A stretch of DNA of 64,000 bases from Sulfuritortus calidifontis (lineage in GTDB: Bacteria; Pseudomonadota; Gammaproteobacteria; Burkholderiales; Thiobacillaceae). Each line of letters starts with the position of its first letter. Within the stretch, counting starts at the first letter, position 1. The stretch spans positions 1,922,001-1,986,000 of the forward strand of contig NZ_AP018721.1 of the NCBI RefSeq assembly GCF_003967275.1, read 5' to 3'. The notes below the pieces were generated by a model. The model searched no databases and was not told the origin of the DNA. It saw only the letters and a list, made by a program, of their open reading frames with translations. A program made the translations under genes and the position numbers. Of this stretch, positions 53,217-62,113 are shown one piece after another.

Positions 53217-53681
53217 TCATTTTTTCTTGGTGATGTAATCCTCGACCGCCGCCCGACTCAGGGCACCCACGGTGTAGGCGACGACCTTGCCCTGAGGATT
53301 GTACAGGTAGCTGGTGGGCAGGCCACGCACCGGGCCGATCTGCGCCGCCATCCTGTAATCGCCCAGCACGACCGGATAGCTGATCATCTGCTGATCGGCG
53401 AACTGCAAGACGGCTTTGGGGTCGCGGTAGTCCATGGCCACGCCGATGACCACGAGTTTGTTCTTCTTGTTTTCGTGCAAGGCGATGAGATCGGGGATTT
53501 CCTCCAGGCAGGGCGGACACCAGGTCGCCCAGAAGTTGACCAGCACCCACTTGCCCTTGTAATCGGCCAGGCGATGCACCTTGCCGGCACTGTCGGTGAC
53601 GGTGAAGGCCAGCGCGGAGGCGACCGGAACAGCCACCATCAAGACCGAGAACAGAGCCCGCACAATCCAGCGTTTCAACAT
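53217..53681 (-). CDS. TlpA/ResA-like thioredoxin-fold protein
   Basis: The 154-residue protein has an N-terminal export signal or anchor (RALFSVLMVAVPVASALAF) and a TlpA-like domain with NFWATWCPPCLEEIPDL and the cis-Pro strand GLPTSYLYNPQG. It would be a membrane-attached or periplasmic thiol reductase. It is the first gene of the operon with the SoxW-like, TolC-like and adaptor genes. Confidence 0.88.
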   Translation of the reverse strand: MLKRWIVRALFSVLMVAVPVASALAFTVTDSAGKVHRLADYKGKWVLVNFWATWCPPCLEEIPDLIALHENKKNKLVVIGVAMDYRDPKAVLQFADQQMISYPVVLGDYRMAAQIGPVRGLPTSYLYNPQGKVVAYTVGALSRAAVEDYITKKK

Positions 53682-53840
53682 GACGTAATCCCCAAAACTT
53701 TTTCAATCTGACCTGGCCCGCCGTTCGCGGTTCCTGGCCAGGCAACGCAGCCGCGGTCGTCACCTGGCAAACGGCGCCGCCACGGCCTCGGCGGCGGAAA
53801 ATCCGATAGAATGCGGCAACGGGTAGGGAGAAGCAGAAGA

Positions 53841-55316
53841 ATGTTGCCCCACTATCACCTGCCGCCCAGGCACAGGACGGCGGGCACTATAAATCCGGAC
53901 TTCAGCCCCGATCAAGTTGGGGCCTGGCTGGCCAAACTGCCGCTTGCCGCCGCCGATCAGGCCGCGGAAAAACTCAGTCGCTTCCTCAATGCCTTCAGCC
54001 GCATCGACCTGCCGGCCCAGCACCGCAGCCAATTGGCCGGTCTGCTCAAGACCAGTGCCTGGCACCTGATCGAACGTCTGGAGGGTGAACTTGCTGCCCA
54101 CTCGCCCCCCTGGCCAGCCAAGCCCTACCGCTGGCTGAATCTCAGCCAGGCCCTGCTGGGCGAACTGGCCAACAGCCAGAAGCTGCTGGTCCTCGGCAGC
54201 CTGCACCAGCACGATCTCGCCCAGGCCGCCCCACGCCTGACCGATCTGGTCGAGACCCTGGGCCGGCAACTGTCGATCGCCTATCGCAGCCACACCCCGG
54301 CCCCGGCCGGCCTCTGGCATGAACTGCACCAAAGCTACTGGTGTGCCGCGCAGCAAGGCATGACGGAACCCTCGGCCAAGCCGGCTTGGGCCCGCATGGT
54401 GGAACATTACAAATCACTGCTGCTGCTGGCCATGGCAGATCCCTACCAATTCACCGCCAGGGAGCTCGAATGGGCCCGCGCCCTCGCCGAAGCCATCGCC
54501 CCCGCGACCAGACTGGCACCGGCCGGCAAGGGCAAAACGGCCATGGCCCCCTTCCATGTCGACCCCCTAGCCGACGAGCCACCACAAGCCTTGGCCCGCA
54601 CCGAAACTGCAACAGCGGTCGGCCTGCTGTTCGATACCTCCGCCGCGGCGCGGCAACTGGCCCTGCTCGGCAACGCCATCAAGAACCGCCGCACCACAGC
54701 CGGCATGCCATTGCCGGCCGAGCCGGAGTGGCCGATCTATCTGGCCCTGCTCAACAAGCTGAAGCTGCGCTGGGGAGCTTCGAAGCATCGACTGGTGCAA
54801 CGGCGCAAGCCGCAGCAGGAATCGCGCTACGAAATCGGCCTGGGTCTGCATGGCCTGTGCCAGCTCGTCGGCCAAACCGGCAATGGCACGGTCTTTCATG
54901 GCAGCACCCTGAACGACAGCGCCGGCGGCCTCGCCCTCAAATGCCTCGGCCCTTTGCCGGACCACATCGGCGTCGGCGAGGTCGTCGGCCTGCGCCAGCA
55001 GCCGGGCGGCCCATGGCAAACCGGCCTGGTCCGCTGGTTCAAGCAGTCGCGCGAGGATGAATTGCTGTTCGGCCTGCAACTGCTCGGCGGCCAAGCCCAA
55101 GCAGTGCAGCTATCGGATCAGGAAACGGGGCCTGCCCAGTGCGGCCTGTTGTTGCAGGCCGCCGGCAACCGGCCAGCCCATCTGGTGCTGGCCAAGGGCA
55201 TCGGCCGGGCCGGCCTGCCGCTTAAGTTGAAGTCCGCCGCTGGCGAACAGACGGTGACGCCAACTCAATTGACGGAGGCTGCCAACGGCTCCGAAGTATT
55301 CCGGCTCGAGGGCTGA
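53841..55316 (+). CDS. Large cytoplasmic protein with PilZ-like C-terminal domain
   Basis: The 491-residue protein has no signal peptide. The first 250 residues are helical with no motif I recognise. The C-terminal part (about 330-490) has GVGEVVGLRQQPGGPWQTGLVRWFK and ELLFGLQLLGGQAQAV, like the PilZ-related domains common in betaproteobacterial proteins beside flagellar genes. It may sense c-di-GMP, but the RxxxR and D/NxSxxG PilZ motifs are not evident. ATG 53841 follows GGAGAAG; the open frame begins ten codons earlier. It converges on motD. Confidence 0.55.
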   Translation: MLPHYHLPPRHRTAGTINPDFSPDQVGAWLAKLPLAAADQAAEKLSRFLNAFSRIDLPAQHRSQLAGLLKTSAWHLIERLEGELAAHSPPWPAKPYRWLNLSQALLGELANSQKLLVLGSLHQHDLAQAAPRLTDLVETLGRQLSIAYRSHTPAPAGLWHELHQSYWCAAQQGMTEPSAKPAWARMVEHYKSLLLLAMADPYQFTARELEWARALAEAIAPATRLAPAGKGKTAMAPFHVDPLADEPPQALARTETATAVGLLFDTSAAARQLALLGNAIKNRRTTAGMPLPAEPEWPIYLALLNKLKLRWGASKHRLVQRRKPQQESRYEIGLGLHGLCQLVGQTGNGTVFHGSTLNDSAGGLALKCLGPLPDHIGVGEVVGLRQQPGGPWQTGLVRWFKQSREDELLFGLQLLGGQAQAVQLSDQETGPAQCGLLLQAAGNRPAHLVLAKGIGRAGLPLKLKSAAGEQTVTPTQLTEAANGSEVFRLEG

Positions 55317-55333
55317 GCGGCAGCGGCGCTGCC

Positions 55334-56128
55334 TTAGTTCTGCACCTCGATCTTGTGGATTTCCTTGGCGTCGCTACCGGTGGCGTCCAGGATCATCACG
55401 TTCACCCGACGGTTGCGCGCCCGGCCCTCGGGCGTCACGTTGGTGTCGAGCGGTTTGTTGTCGGCAAAGCCGATCGCCTCCAGTCGGGCCGGGGCCACGC
55501 CCTGCTCGACGAACAGCCGCACCACGCTGCCGGCGCGGGCGCTGGACAGCTCCCAATTGGACGGGAAGAACTCGCTCTTGATCGGAATGTTGTCGGTGTG
55601 ACCTTCGACCTGAATCGGGTTGTCGATCTTGGCCAGCTCCTTGGCTACCGCCGACAACGATTGCAAGGAACCCGGCTGCAGGCGGGCATCGCCGCTGGAA
55701 AACAGCACGCTGGCATTGATCTCCAGGCTGATGCCCTTGCTCGACTGGCTGACCTTGACCTGGCCGCTGCGCACCAGGGGGGCCATCGCTTCCATGACAT
55801 TGGTGGCGATCTGCTTCATCCGCTCCCGCTCGGCGGCCTTCTTCGGGTCTTCTGTGGCCCGCTTGGGCAGGCCCTCGCCGATCGGCTGGCCCTTGCCCGG
55901 CAGCAGCTGGGGATACTTCGAGCCCATGCGGATCATCTGGTCGGTCTGCTCCTGCTCGCGGAAGGCCTTGACGATGGAATCGGCCATCACCCGATACTTG
56001 CCTTCGTTCAGCGAGGAGATGGCATACATCACCACGAAGAAGGCGAACAGCAGGGTGATGAAGTCGGCGTAAGAGACCAGCCAGCGTTCGTGGTTCTCGT
56101 GTTCTTCGTGCGGTTTTTTTCTGGCCAT
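55334..56128 (-). CDS. motD: Flagellar motor stator protein MotD (MotB-type)
   Basis: The 264-residue protein has the N-terminal helix with the proton-path aspartate (VSYADFITLLFAFFVVMYA), a plug/linker and a C-terminal OmpA-like peptidoglycan-binding domain (VEGHTDNIPIKSEFFPSNWE, RARNRRVNVMILD). With MotC it forms a proton-driven stator. Its start lies 158 bases from the motC stop, a gap occupied by repeat copy B. Confidence 0.94.
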   Translation of the reverse strand: MARKKPHEEHENHERWLVSYADFITLLFAFFVVMYAISSLNEGKYRVMADSIVKAFREQEQTDQMIRMGSKYPQLLPGKGQPIGEGLPKRATEDPKKAAERERMKQIATNVMEAMAPLVRSGQVKVSQSSKGISLEINASVLFSSGDARLQPGSLQSLSAVAKELAKIDNPIQVEGHTDNIPIKSEFFPSNWELSSARAGSVVRLFVEQGVAPARLEAIGFADNKPLDTNVTPEGRARNRRVNVMILDATGSDAKEIHKIEVQN

Positions 56129-56171
56129 TTCAATCTTCCTTCTGGAAGCTTACGGCGGCAGTGAGTCGCGG

Positions 56172-56231
56172 GTTTTGGCTTCGGCCGCGCTGCGCGCTTA
56201 ACTTGCCTGCGGCAAGTTCACCCTTAAGGGT
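56172..56231 (-). repeat. Hairpin repeat copy B and adjoining palindrome
   Basis: On the minus strand an AACTTGCC-GCA-GGCAAGTT stem (56218-56200) runs into AAGCG and then GCGGCCGAAGCCAAAAC, the conserved tail of copies A and C with 5 extra bases. The 12-base palindrome ACCCTTAAGGGT lies directly upstream at 56220-56231. It lies between motC and motD. Confidence 0.6.
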
Positions 56232-56286
56232 ACAAGAACCTACGCCGGAAACCCCGCAATACTTTGGCTCAACATGCCGCACATGG

Positions 56287-57027
56287 TTACACCAGATACC
56301 CCTGCATCTTCGCTTCGATGATGCGGGGATTCTCACCATTCGCGATACAGATCAGGCCTTCGATGAACAGCTCGCGCTCGGCGACCTTCCTGCTAACGTG
56401 GTGCTTGAGCTTGTTGGCGATGGGGATGAAGATCAGGTTGGCGCCGCCGACGCCGTAGATGGTGGCGACGAAGGCGACGGCGATGCCCGAGCCCAGCTTG
56501 GACGGGTCGGACAGGTTTTCCATCACGTGGATCAGGCCCATCACCGCACCGAGGATGCCGATGGTCGGGGCATAACCGCCGGCGGCCATCCATGTCTTGG
56601 CCGCTTCCTGATGGTGGTGCTCGAAGGCGGAGAGCTCCAGCTCCAGGGTATCGCGCAGCACATCGGGCTCGGCACCGTCGACCAGCATCTGCAGGCCGCG
56701 CCGGTAGAACAGCTCCTGCTGTTCGTCGATGAAAGGCTCCAGGGCCAGCAGGCCGCCGCGGCGGGCGGTCTGGCTCCATTGCAGCAGCATCTGCAGCACC
56801 GCCTCCGGCGCGTGCTTGGGCGGCACGAACACCCACTTCAGCATGCCGACCCCTTCGAGGAAGACCCGCATGGTGCTTTGCAGCATGACCGCGCCCAAGG
56901 TACCACCGATCACGATGAGGAAGGCCGTGAGCTGCAGCAGCGAACCGACATGGCCGCCTTCCAGAGCCTGGCCGCCGAGGATGGCGATCAGGCCGATCGA
57001 CAGACCGAGTACGCTAATCAAATCCAT
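56287..57027 (-). CDS. motC: Flagellar motor stator protein MotC (MotA-type)
   Basis: The 246-residue protein has four membrane helices and matches Pseudomonas MotC in length and motifs: GGQALEGGHVGSLL, IGGTLGAVMLQSTM, a cytoplasmic loop, and the paired helices YAPTIGILGAVMGLIHVM and GIAVAFVATIYGVGGANL. Gene order fliA-motC-motD supports MotC over a lateral MotA. It starts seven bases after the fliA stop. Confidence 0.94.
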   Translation of the reverse strand: MDLISVLGLSIGLIAILGGQALEGGHVGSLLQLTAFLIVIGGTLGAVMLQSTMRVFLEGVGMLKWVFVPPKHAPEAVLQMLLQWSQTARRGGLLALEPFIDEQQELFYRRGLQMLVDGAEPDVLRDTLELELSAFEHHHQEAAKTWMAAGGYAPTIGILGAVMGLIHVMENLSDPSKLGSGIAVAFVATIYGVGGANLIFIPIANKLKHHVSRKVAERELFIEGLICIANGENPRIIEAKMQGYLV

Positions 57028-57033
57028 GTCACA

Positions 57034-57759
57034 TCACTCCGATGACTGGGCCCAGTCCTTCAGGCAACTGCGCAGACGTGATACGGCCTGGGTGTGCAAC
57101 TGGCAGACCCGGGATTCGGATACGCCCATCACCGCGCCGATTTCCTTGAAGTTCAGCTCCTGGTCGTAATACATCGCCATCAACAGCTTCTCCCGTTCCG
57201 GCAGCACCCCGATCGCCTCGACCAAGGCCAGGCGGAAACGCTCGCCGGCCAGCAGGTCGAACGGCGCGAGCGCCCCCTCGTCGGCGAAGCGGCCGAAGAA
57301 CTCCTCGCTCTCGAGCTCGTGCAGGTCCTCGTAGTAGACCAGCTGGGCGCCGCGGGCGTCGTTGAGGAGATCATAATAGGTTTTGATGTCGAGCTGCAGT
57401 TCGTCGGCGATTTCCTGCTCGGTCGGTTGCCGACCGAGACGCTGCTGCAACGCATGGATGGCGACCTCGATCTGGCGCGCGCTCTTGCGCACCCCGCGGG
57501 AGACCCAGTCGGCCTCGCGCAGCTCGTCCAGCATGGCGCCGCGGATGCGCTGGCTGGCATAGGTCTCGAAGTTGGCGCCCTGGCTGTCGTCGTAGCGGTC
57601 GACCGCGTTGAGCAGGCCGATCAGGCCGGCCTGGATCAGGTCGTCGACCTCGACCGAGGCCGGCAGCCGCGCCATCAGGTGATAGGCAATGCGTTTGACC
57701 AGCGGCGCGTACTGACGGACCAGCGCGTCCTTATCCGTACTGCCTGTCGAGCCTGGCAT
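57034..57759 (-). CDS. fliA: Flagellar sigma factor FliA (sigma-28)
   Basis: The 241-residue sigma factor has region 2 (LVKRIAYHLMARLPASVEVD then NFETYASQRIRGAMLDELR), region 3 (RQPTEQEIADELQL) and the region 4 helix-turn-helix (LNFKEIGAVMGVSESRVCQLH). It transcribes late flagellar genes. ATG 57759 is chosen from the family start; the gene overlaps fleN by 29 bases. Confidence 0.95.
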   Translation of the reverse strand: MPGSTGSTDKDALVRQYAPLVKRIAYHLMARLPASVEVDDLIQAGLIGLLNAVDRYDDSQGANFETYASQRIRGAMLDELREADWVSRGVRKSARQIEVAIHALQQRLGRQPTEQEIADELQLDIKTYYDLLNDARGAQLVYYEDLHELESEEFFGRFADEGALAPFDLLAGERFRLALVEAIGVLPEREKLLMAMYYDQELNFKEIGAVMGVSESRVCQLHTQAVSRLRSCLKDWAQSSE

Positions 57760-58642
57760 CGTGCAAACCCATTGCGGCCGCCTCACCGGCGACCCGTCCC
57801 AACAAGTAGGCCCGTTGCCAGAAGGCCTGGGCATCCATGCCATCGACATCGCCCCAGCTGCCGGCCGTCTCGGCCAAGGCCTTGAACGCCAGCGAGCCCG
57901 GGCACTCCGGCGCCACCTCGAGCAGGGGCCGCATCAGGCGCACCGACTGGGCCAGCTTTTCATCTTGGGGCACCGAGCCGAACCACTCCAGGCGCATGCC
58001 GAGAAAGCGCTGGGCGGTGCCACTGAGGTTGGCGAACAGGGCATCGCTCTCGCCCGGACCCTGGCGGTTCATCACCAGCACCCGCCAGCGGCCGTCGGGC
58101 CGGTCCTGATGCGCGGCCTTGAGCAGGGCATAGGCTTCGGTCAGCACCGACTTGCGGTCCGGCAGCACCAGCAGGCGGTCGCTGCAGGCCGCCGCCAGGG
58201 GCGAGGCCGCCGCGCCGGGCCGGGTGTTGACCAGCAGCCAGCCGTGGTTGCCGATGATCTCGATCAGGCTGTCCAGCCGGCGATCCCAGGCCGCATCCGA
58301 CATCTGGCTGAATTCGGCGGCGAGCGGACCGGTCAGGATCAGGCGGACATCGCCCGGCGCCTCGACCACGGCCTTGTCCAGCGCCGTACGGCCGCGCAGG
58401 ACATCGGCCAGGCGGTGGCGCGGGGCCAGGCCGTACTGGGTGGCCACGTTGTGCGGTGATTCCGCCTCGTCCAGCACCACCACCGATTCGCCGCGCCGAG
58501 CCAGGGCATAGGCCAGGCTGGCCAGCGCCATGGCCTGCAGGGCGGGGTCGGGGCCGAACACGGCGCAGGCATGGAACGGCGCCTGGCGGCCGAGCAGGCG
58601 GCGCAGGCCGGTCGCCTGGTCTAGCGTCTCAGCTGACGGCAC
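57731..58642 (-). CDS. fleN: FleN/FlhG-like protein with degenerate P-loop
   Basis: The 303-residue protein lies between flhF and fliA, where FleN (FlhG) belongs, and aligns with MinD-like folds (SLAYALARRGESVVVLDEAE, HRLADVLRGRTALDKAVVE, VRVLVMNRQG-like strand). Yet the P-loop (GKGGxGKT in FleN) is replaced by VFGPDPALQAMALASL around residue 28-43, with no lysine or GK(T/S). ATP hydrolysis is therefore doubtful. It probably still regulates flagellar number through FlhF or a master activator. It overlaps both neighbours. Confidence 0.8.
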   Translation of the reverse strand: MPSAETLDQATGLRRLLGRQAPFHACAVFGPDPALQAMALASLAYALARRGESVVVLDEAESPHNVATQYGLAPRHRLADVLRGRTALDKAVVEAPGDVRLILTGPLAAEFSQMSDAAWDRRLDSLIEIIGNHGWLLVNTRPGAAASPLAAACSDRLLVLPDRKSVLTEAYALLKAAHQDRPDGRWRVLVMNRQGPGESDALFANLSGTAQRFLGMRLEWFGSVPQDEKLAQSVRLMRPLLEVAPECPGSLAFKALAETAGSWGDVDGMDAQAFWQRAYLLGRVAGEAAAMGLHDARLDRQYG

Positions 58643-60038
58643 CTAGCGCCCCCTGGGCTTGGTTGTTGGGGTCGATGGTCGAGACCGCGCGTTCGGCGGC
58701 GACCAGCACCGGGATGTCGGATTCATCGACGGTGAAGGGCGAATCGGCCTGCTGCAGCTTGAAGGCGCGGTCGACCAGATAGAGCAGATTGGCCAGGTGC
58801 AGGTCTTCCGGCACCCGCTGGCCGTTGGTGACGTAATGCACCAGCAGTTGATGGCGCAGCACCACGTCGAGCACCGGCCCGTAGGTCAGGGCCTCGTCGA
58901 TCTTGGTCAGGATCACCCCTTCCAGGCCCTCGCCGCTGTAGGCGCGCACCACCTCTTCCAGGGTCATGCCCTGGGCCGGCGCGCTCAAGAGCAGGAGGCG
59001 CCGCACGCGACGCCCCTGGCCGGAGAGGAAATCGATCTGCTCGGCCACCCGCTTGTCGCGCTGGCCCATGCCGACGGTGTCGATCAGCACCAGCTTCTTG
59101 CCGGCCAGGTCGTTCAGGGTGAGGTCCAGCTCCCTGGCGTCGCGCACGGCATAGACCGGGGTGCCGAGGATGCGGCCGTAGATGCGCAGCTGGTCCTGGG
59201 CGCCGATCCGGTAGGTGTCGGTGGTGATCAGGGCGACCTGGTCGGCGCCGTAGCGGAGCACGGCGCGCGCCGCCAGCTTGGCCACGGTGGTGGTCTTGCC
59301 CACCCCGGTCGGACCGACCAGGGCGTAGATGCCGCCACGGGTGACGATGTCCTGCTCGCCCTGGGCGATCTTGATGTTGTGCATGAGCGTGGCCTTCAGC
59401 CACTTCTCGGCCTGGCTAAGGCCGTAGCCTTCCGGCAGCTGTTCGAGCAGATGGTTGCACAGCGCCGTGCCGAAACCGGCACCGATCAAGAGCTTCATCA
59501 GCTCGGCCCGCAGCGGCTCCTTGCGGTTGAGGTCGGACCAGGCGAAGCCGGCCAGCTGGCCCTCGACCATGCTGCGCAACAGGCGCACCTCGCGGGCCAG
59601 CTCCTGCATCACCGGCGGCACCTCGGCCGGGGCGGCCTGGCTCGGGGCCGGTGCCTCGGCCTGCACCGGCGCGGGCGGCGCCGGCTCATGGGCCGGGGCA
59701 GGCGCCACGGCTTCGGCCTTGGCCTGGGGCTGGCTCGCCTCGCGCTGGGCCAGGTATTCGGTCAGGGTGGTGATCGCCACCTCGTCGAACATCGGCTTGG
59801 GCTGGGCCTTGGGCTGGGCCTTGGCTTGGGGCGGCTCGGCCGCGGGCCGGGCCGGACGGGCCGAGACTACGGGTTCGGCGCGTTCGGCCAGGGCGGCGAC
59901 ATCGAGGTCGGCCACCGCGATGATCTCCACCCCGCCCTCGATCCGGCGATTGGACAGGATGATGGCGTTGGCGCCGAGGGCGTCGCGCACCTGGCGCAGG
60001 GCGTCGCGGGTGGTGCCGGCGTAGAATTTTTTGATCAT
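58629..60038 (-). CDS. flhF: Flagellar biosynthesis GTPase FlhF
   Basis: The 469-residue protein has an N-terminal basic segment (FYAGTTRDALRQVRDALGANA), a Pro/Ala-rich middle (about 75-145) and an SRP-type NG domain with P-loop ALVGPTGVGKTTTVAKLAAR, LITTDTYRIGAQDQL, DTVGMGQRD and TKIDEAL. It places the flagellum at the pole. Its start overlaps the flhA stop by four bases. Confidence 0.95.
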   Translation of the reverse strand: MIKKFYAGTTRDALRQVRDALGANAIILSNRRIEGGVEIIAVADLDVAALAERAEPVVSARPARPAAEPPQAKAQPKAQPKPMFDEVAITTLTEYLAQREASQPQAKAEAVAPAPAHEPAPPAPVQAEAPAPSQAAPAEVPPVMQELAREVRLLRSMVEGQLAGFAWSDLNRKEPLRAELMKLLIGAGFGTALCNHLLEQLPEGYGLSQAEKWLKATLMHNIKIAQGEQDIVTRGGIYALVGPTGVGKTTTVAKLAARAVLRYGADQVALITTDTYRIGAQDQLRIYGRILGTPVYAVRDARELDLTLNDLAGKKLVLIDTVGMGQRDKRVAEQIDFLSGQGRRVRRLLLLSAPAQGMTLEEVVRAYSGEGLEGVILTKIDEALTYGPVLDVVLRHQLLVHYVTNGQRVPEDLHLANLLYLVDRAFKLQQADSPFTVDESDIPVLVAAERAVSTIDPNNQAQGALGAVS

Positions 60039-62113
60039 GCGCCGCTACCGATCATGGCGGTGACCCGGATCGACTTGCCGTCGGGCACTTCGGCGTGGGA
60101 GATGACCTTGAGGTCGGGGGCGGCCCGGCGCAGGAAGCGGGCGAGCATGGAGCGCAACATCGGCGGGACCAGGAGCACGGCGGGCAGGTCTCCCTCCGTC
60201 TGACGCTGGACGGCACGCTGGGTGTCCTTGACCATTGTCTCGGCGAGTCCGGGTTCCAGTCCGGCGCCGGCCTCGCCCCGCGAGGACACGGCCTGCATCA
60301 GGATCTGTTCCAGACCTGGCTCCAGTGCAATCACTTGCAGTTCCTGGGCGGCTCCATAGATGTCGTGGATGATAGCACGGCCCAGCGCCGTGCGAACCGC
60401 CGAAGTCAGTTCGTCGGCATCCTGGGTGCGGCCGCCATGTTCGGCCAGGGTTTCCAGGATGGTGCGCAGGTCGCGGATGTGCACCCCCTCTTCCAGGAGG
60501 TTCTGCAGCACCTTCTGCACCGTGCCGATCGGCAGGATCTTCGGCGTCAGGTCCTCGACCAGCTTGGGCGCCTGCCTGGCGAAGTGGTCGAGCAACTGCT
60601 GGGTCTCCTCGCGGCCCAGCAGCTCCGGCGCGTGGTCGCCGATCACCTTGGACAGATGGGTGGCCACCACGGTGCTCGGGTCGACCACGGTATAGCCGTA
60701 GCTCAGGGCCTGGTCGCGCTGGCTGGTCTCGATCCACACCGCCGGCAGGCCGTAGGCCGGATCGACCGCAGTCTGGCCCTGCACGGTGCCGAAGATGCGG
60801 CCCGGGTTGATCGCCAGCTGCTTGCCGACGATGGCCTCGCCCTCGCCCACCACCACGCCCTTGAGCAGAATCCGGTAGGAATTCGGCTTCAGCTGCAGGT
60901 TGTCGCGGATGTGCACCGAAGGCACCAGAAAGCCCAGGTCCTGGGCGATCTTCTTGCGGATGCCGCGGATGCGCCGCAGCAGTTCGCCGTCCTGCGCCCG
61001 GTCGACCAGGGGCACCAGGCGATAGCCCACCTCCAGGCCGAGCTGGTCGACGATCTGGACATCGTGCCAGCCGATCTCCACCGGTTCCTCGGGCTGCAGC
61101 GCCTCCTCGGCCACCGCCGCTTGGGCCGCCGCCGCCTCGGCCTTGGTGCGCTGCTCGATCATGTAGCCGGCACTCGCCAGCAGACCGCCGATCAACAGGA
61201 AGGCCAGGTGGGGCATGCCCGGAATCAGGCCGAGCAGGGCCAGGATGCCGGCAGCCAGGAAGATCGCCTGCGGCTTGCCGAACAGCTGGGTCAGCATCTG
61301 CTGGTTGAGGTCCTGCTCGGTCGAGACGCGGGAGACCACGATACCGGCCGCGGTGGAAATGATCAGCGCCGGCACCTGGGCGACCAGCCCGTCGCCGATG
61401 GTCAGCAGGGTGTAGTTGTTGGCCGCGGTGGCCAGGCTCAAGTCGTGCTGGATCACACCGACTAGCAGGCCGCCGACGATGTTGATCAGCATGATGATGA
61501 TGCCGGCGACGGCGTCGCCGCGGACGAACTTCGAGGCACCGTCCATCGAGCCGTAGAAGTCGGCCTCCTGCGACACCTCGGCCCGGCGCCGGCGCGCCTC
61601 GTCCTCGCCGATCAGGCCGGCGTTGAGGTCGGCGTCGATCGCCATCTGCTTGCCGGGCATGGCGTCGAGGGTGAAGCGGGCGGCCACCTCGGCGATACGG
61701 CCGGCGCCCTTGGTGATGACCACGAAGTTGATCAACACCAGGATGATGAACACCACGATGCCCACGGTGTAGTTGCCGCCGACCAGGAAGTGGCCGAACG
61801 CCTCGATCACCTTGCCCGCCGCATCGGGGCCGGTGTGGCCCTCCATCAGCACCACCCGGGTCGAGGCCACGTTGAGCGACAAGCGCAACAAGGTGGTCAT
61901 CAACAGCACGGTCGGGAAGATCGAGAACTCCAGCGGCTTGAGGGTATAGAGCGCGATCAGCAGCACGATCATCGACAGCGCGATGTTGAAGGTGAACAGG
62001 ATGTCGAGCAGGAACGGCGGCAGCGGCAGGATCATCATGGCCAGGATCATGACCACGAGTACCGGCGCCGCCAGGCGCTGCCACTGCAAACCCGTCATCG
62101 TCGCGGTGGCCAT
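60035..62113 (-). CDS. flhA: Flagellar type III export protein FlhA
   Basis: The 692-residue protein has eight membrane segments in its first 330 residues, the FHIPEP region MTTLLRLSLNVASTRVVL, the conserved cytoplasmic loop FTLDAMPGKQMAIDADLNAG and a large C-terminal export-docking domain. It forms the nonameric export gate. It follows flhB immediately and starts the coupled set flhA-flhF-fleN-fliA. Confidence 0.97.
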   Translation of the reverse strand: MATATMTGLQWQRLAAPVLVVMILAMMILPLPPFLLDILFTFNIALSMIVLLIALYTLKPLEFSIFPTVLLMTTLLRLSLNVASTRVVLMEGHTGPDAAGKVIEAFGHFLVGGNYTVGIVVFIILVLINFVVITKGAGRIAEVAARFTLDAMPGKQMAIDADLNAGLIGEDEARRRRAEVSQEADFYGSMDGASKFVRGDAVAGIIIMLINIVGGLLVGVIQHDLSLATAANNYTLLTIGDGLVAQVPALIISTAAGIVVSRVSTEQDLNQQMLTQLFGKPQAIFLAAGILALLGLIPGMPHLAFLLIGGLLASAGYMIEQRTKAEAAAAQAAVAEEALQPEEPVEIGWHDVQIVDQLGLEVGYRLVPLVDRAQDGELLRRIRGIRKKIAQDLGFLVPSVHIRDNLQLKPNSYRILLKGVVVGEGEAIVGKQLAINPGRIFGTVQGQTAVDPAYGLPAVWIETSQRDQALSYGYTVVDPSTVVATHLSKVIGDHAPELLGREETQQLLDHFARQAPKLVEDLTPKILPIGTVQKVLQNLLEEGVHIRDLRTILETLAEHGGRTQDADELTSAVRTALGRAIIHDIYGAAQELQVIALEPGLEQILMQAVSSRGEAGAGLEPGLAETMVKDTQRAVQRQTEGDLPAVLLVPPMLRSMLARFLRRAAPDLKVISHAEVPDGKSIRVTAMIGSGA

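Noticed and set aside
56130-56339. A 69-codon leftward frame between motC and motD
   Set aside because: It overlaps the motC end, consists largely of repeat sequence and lacks a start signal.
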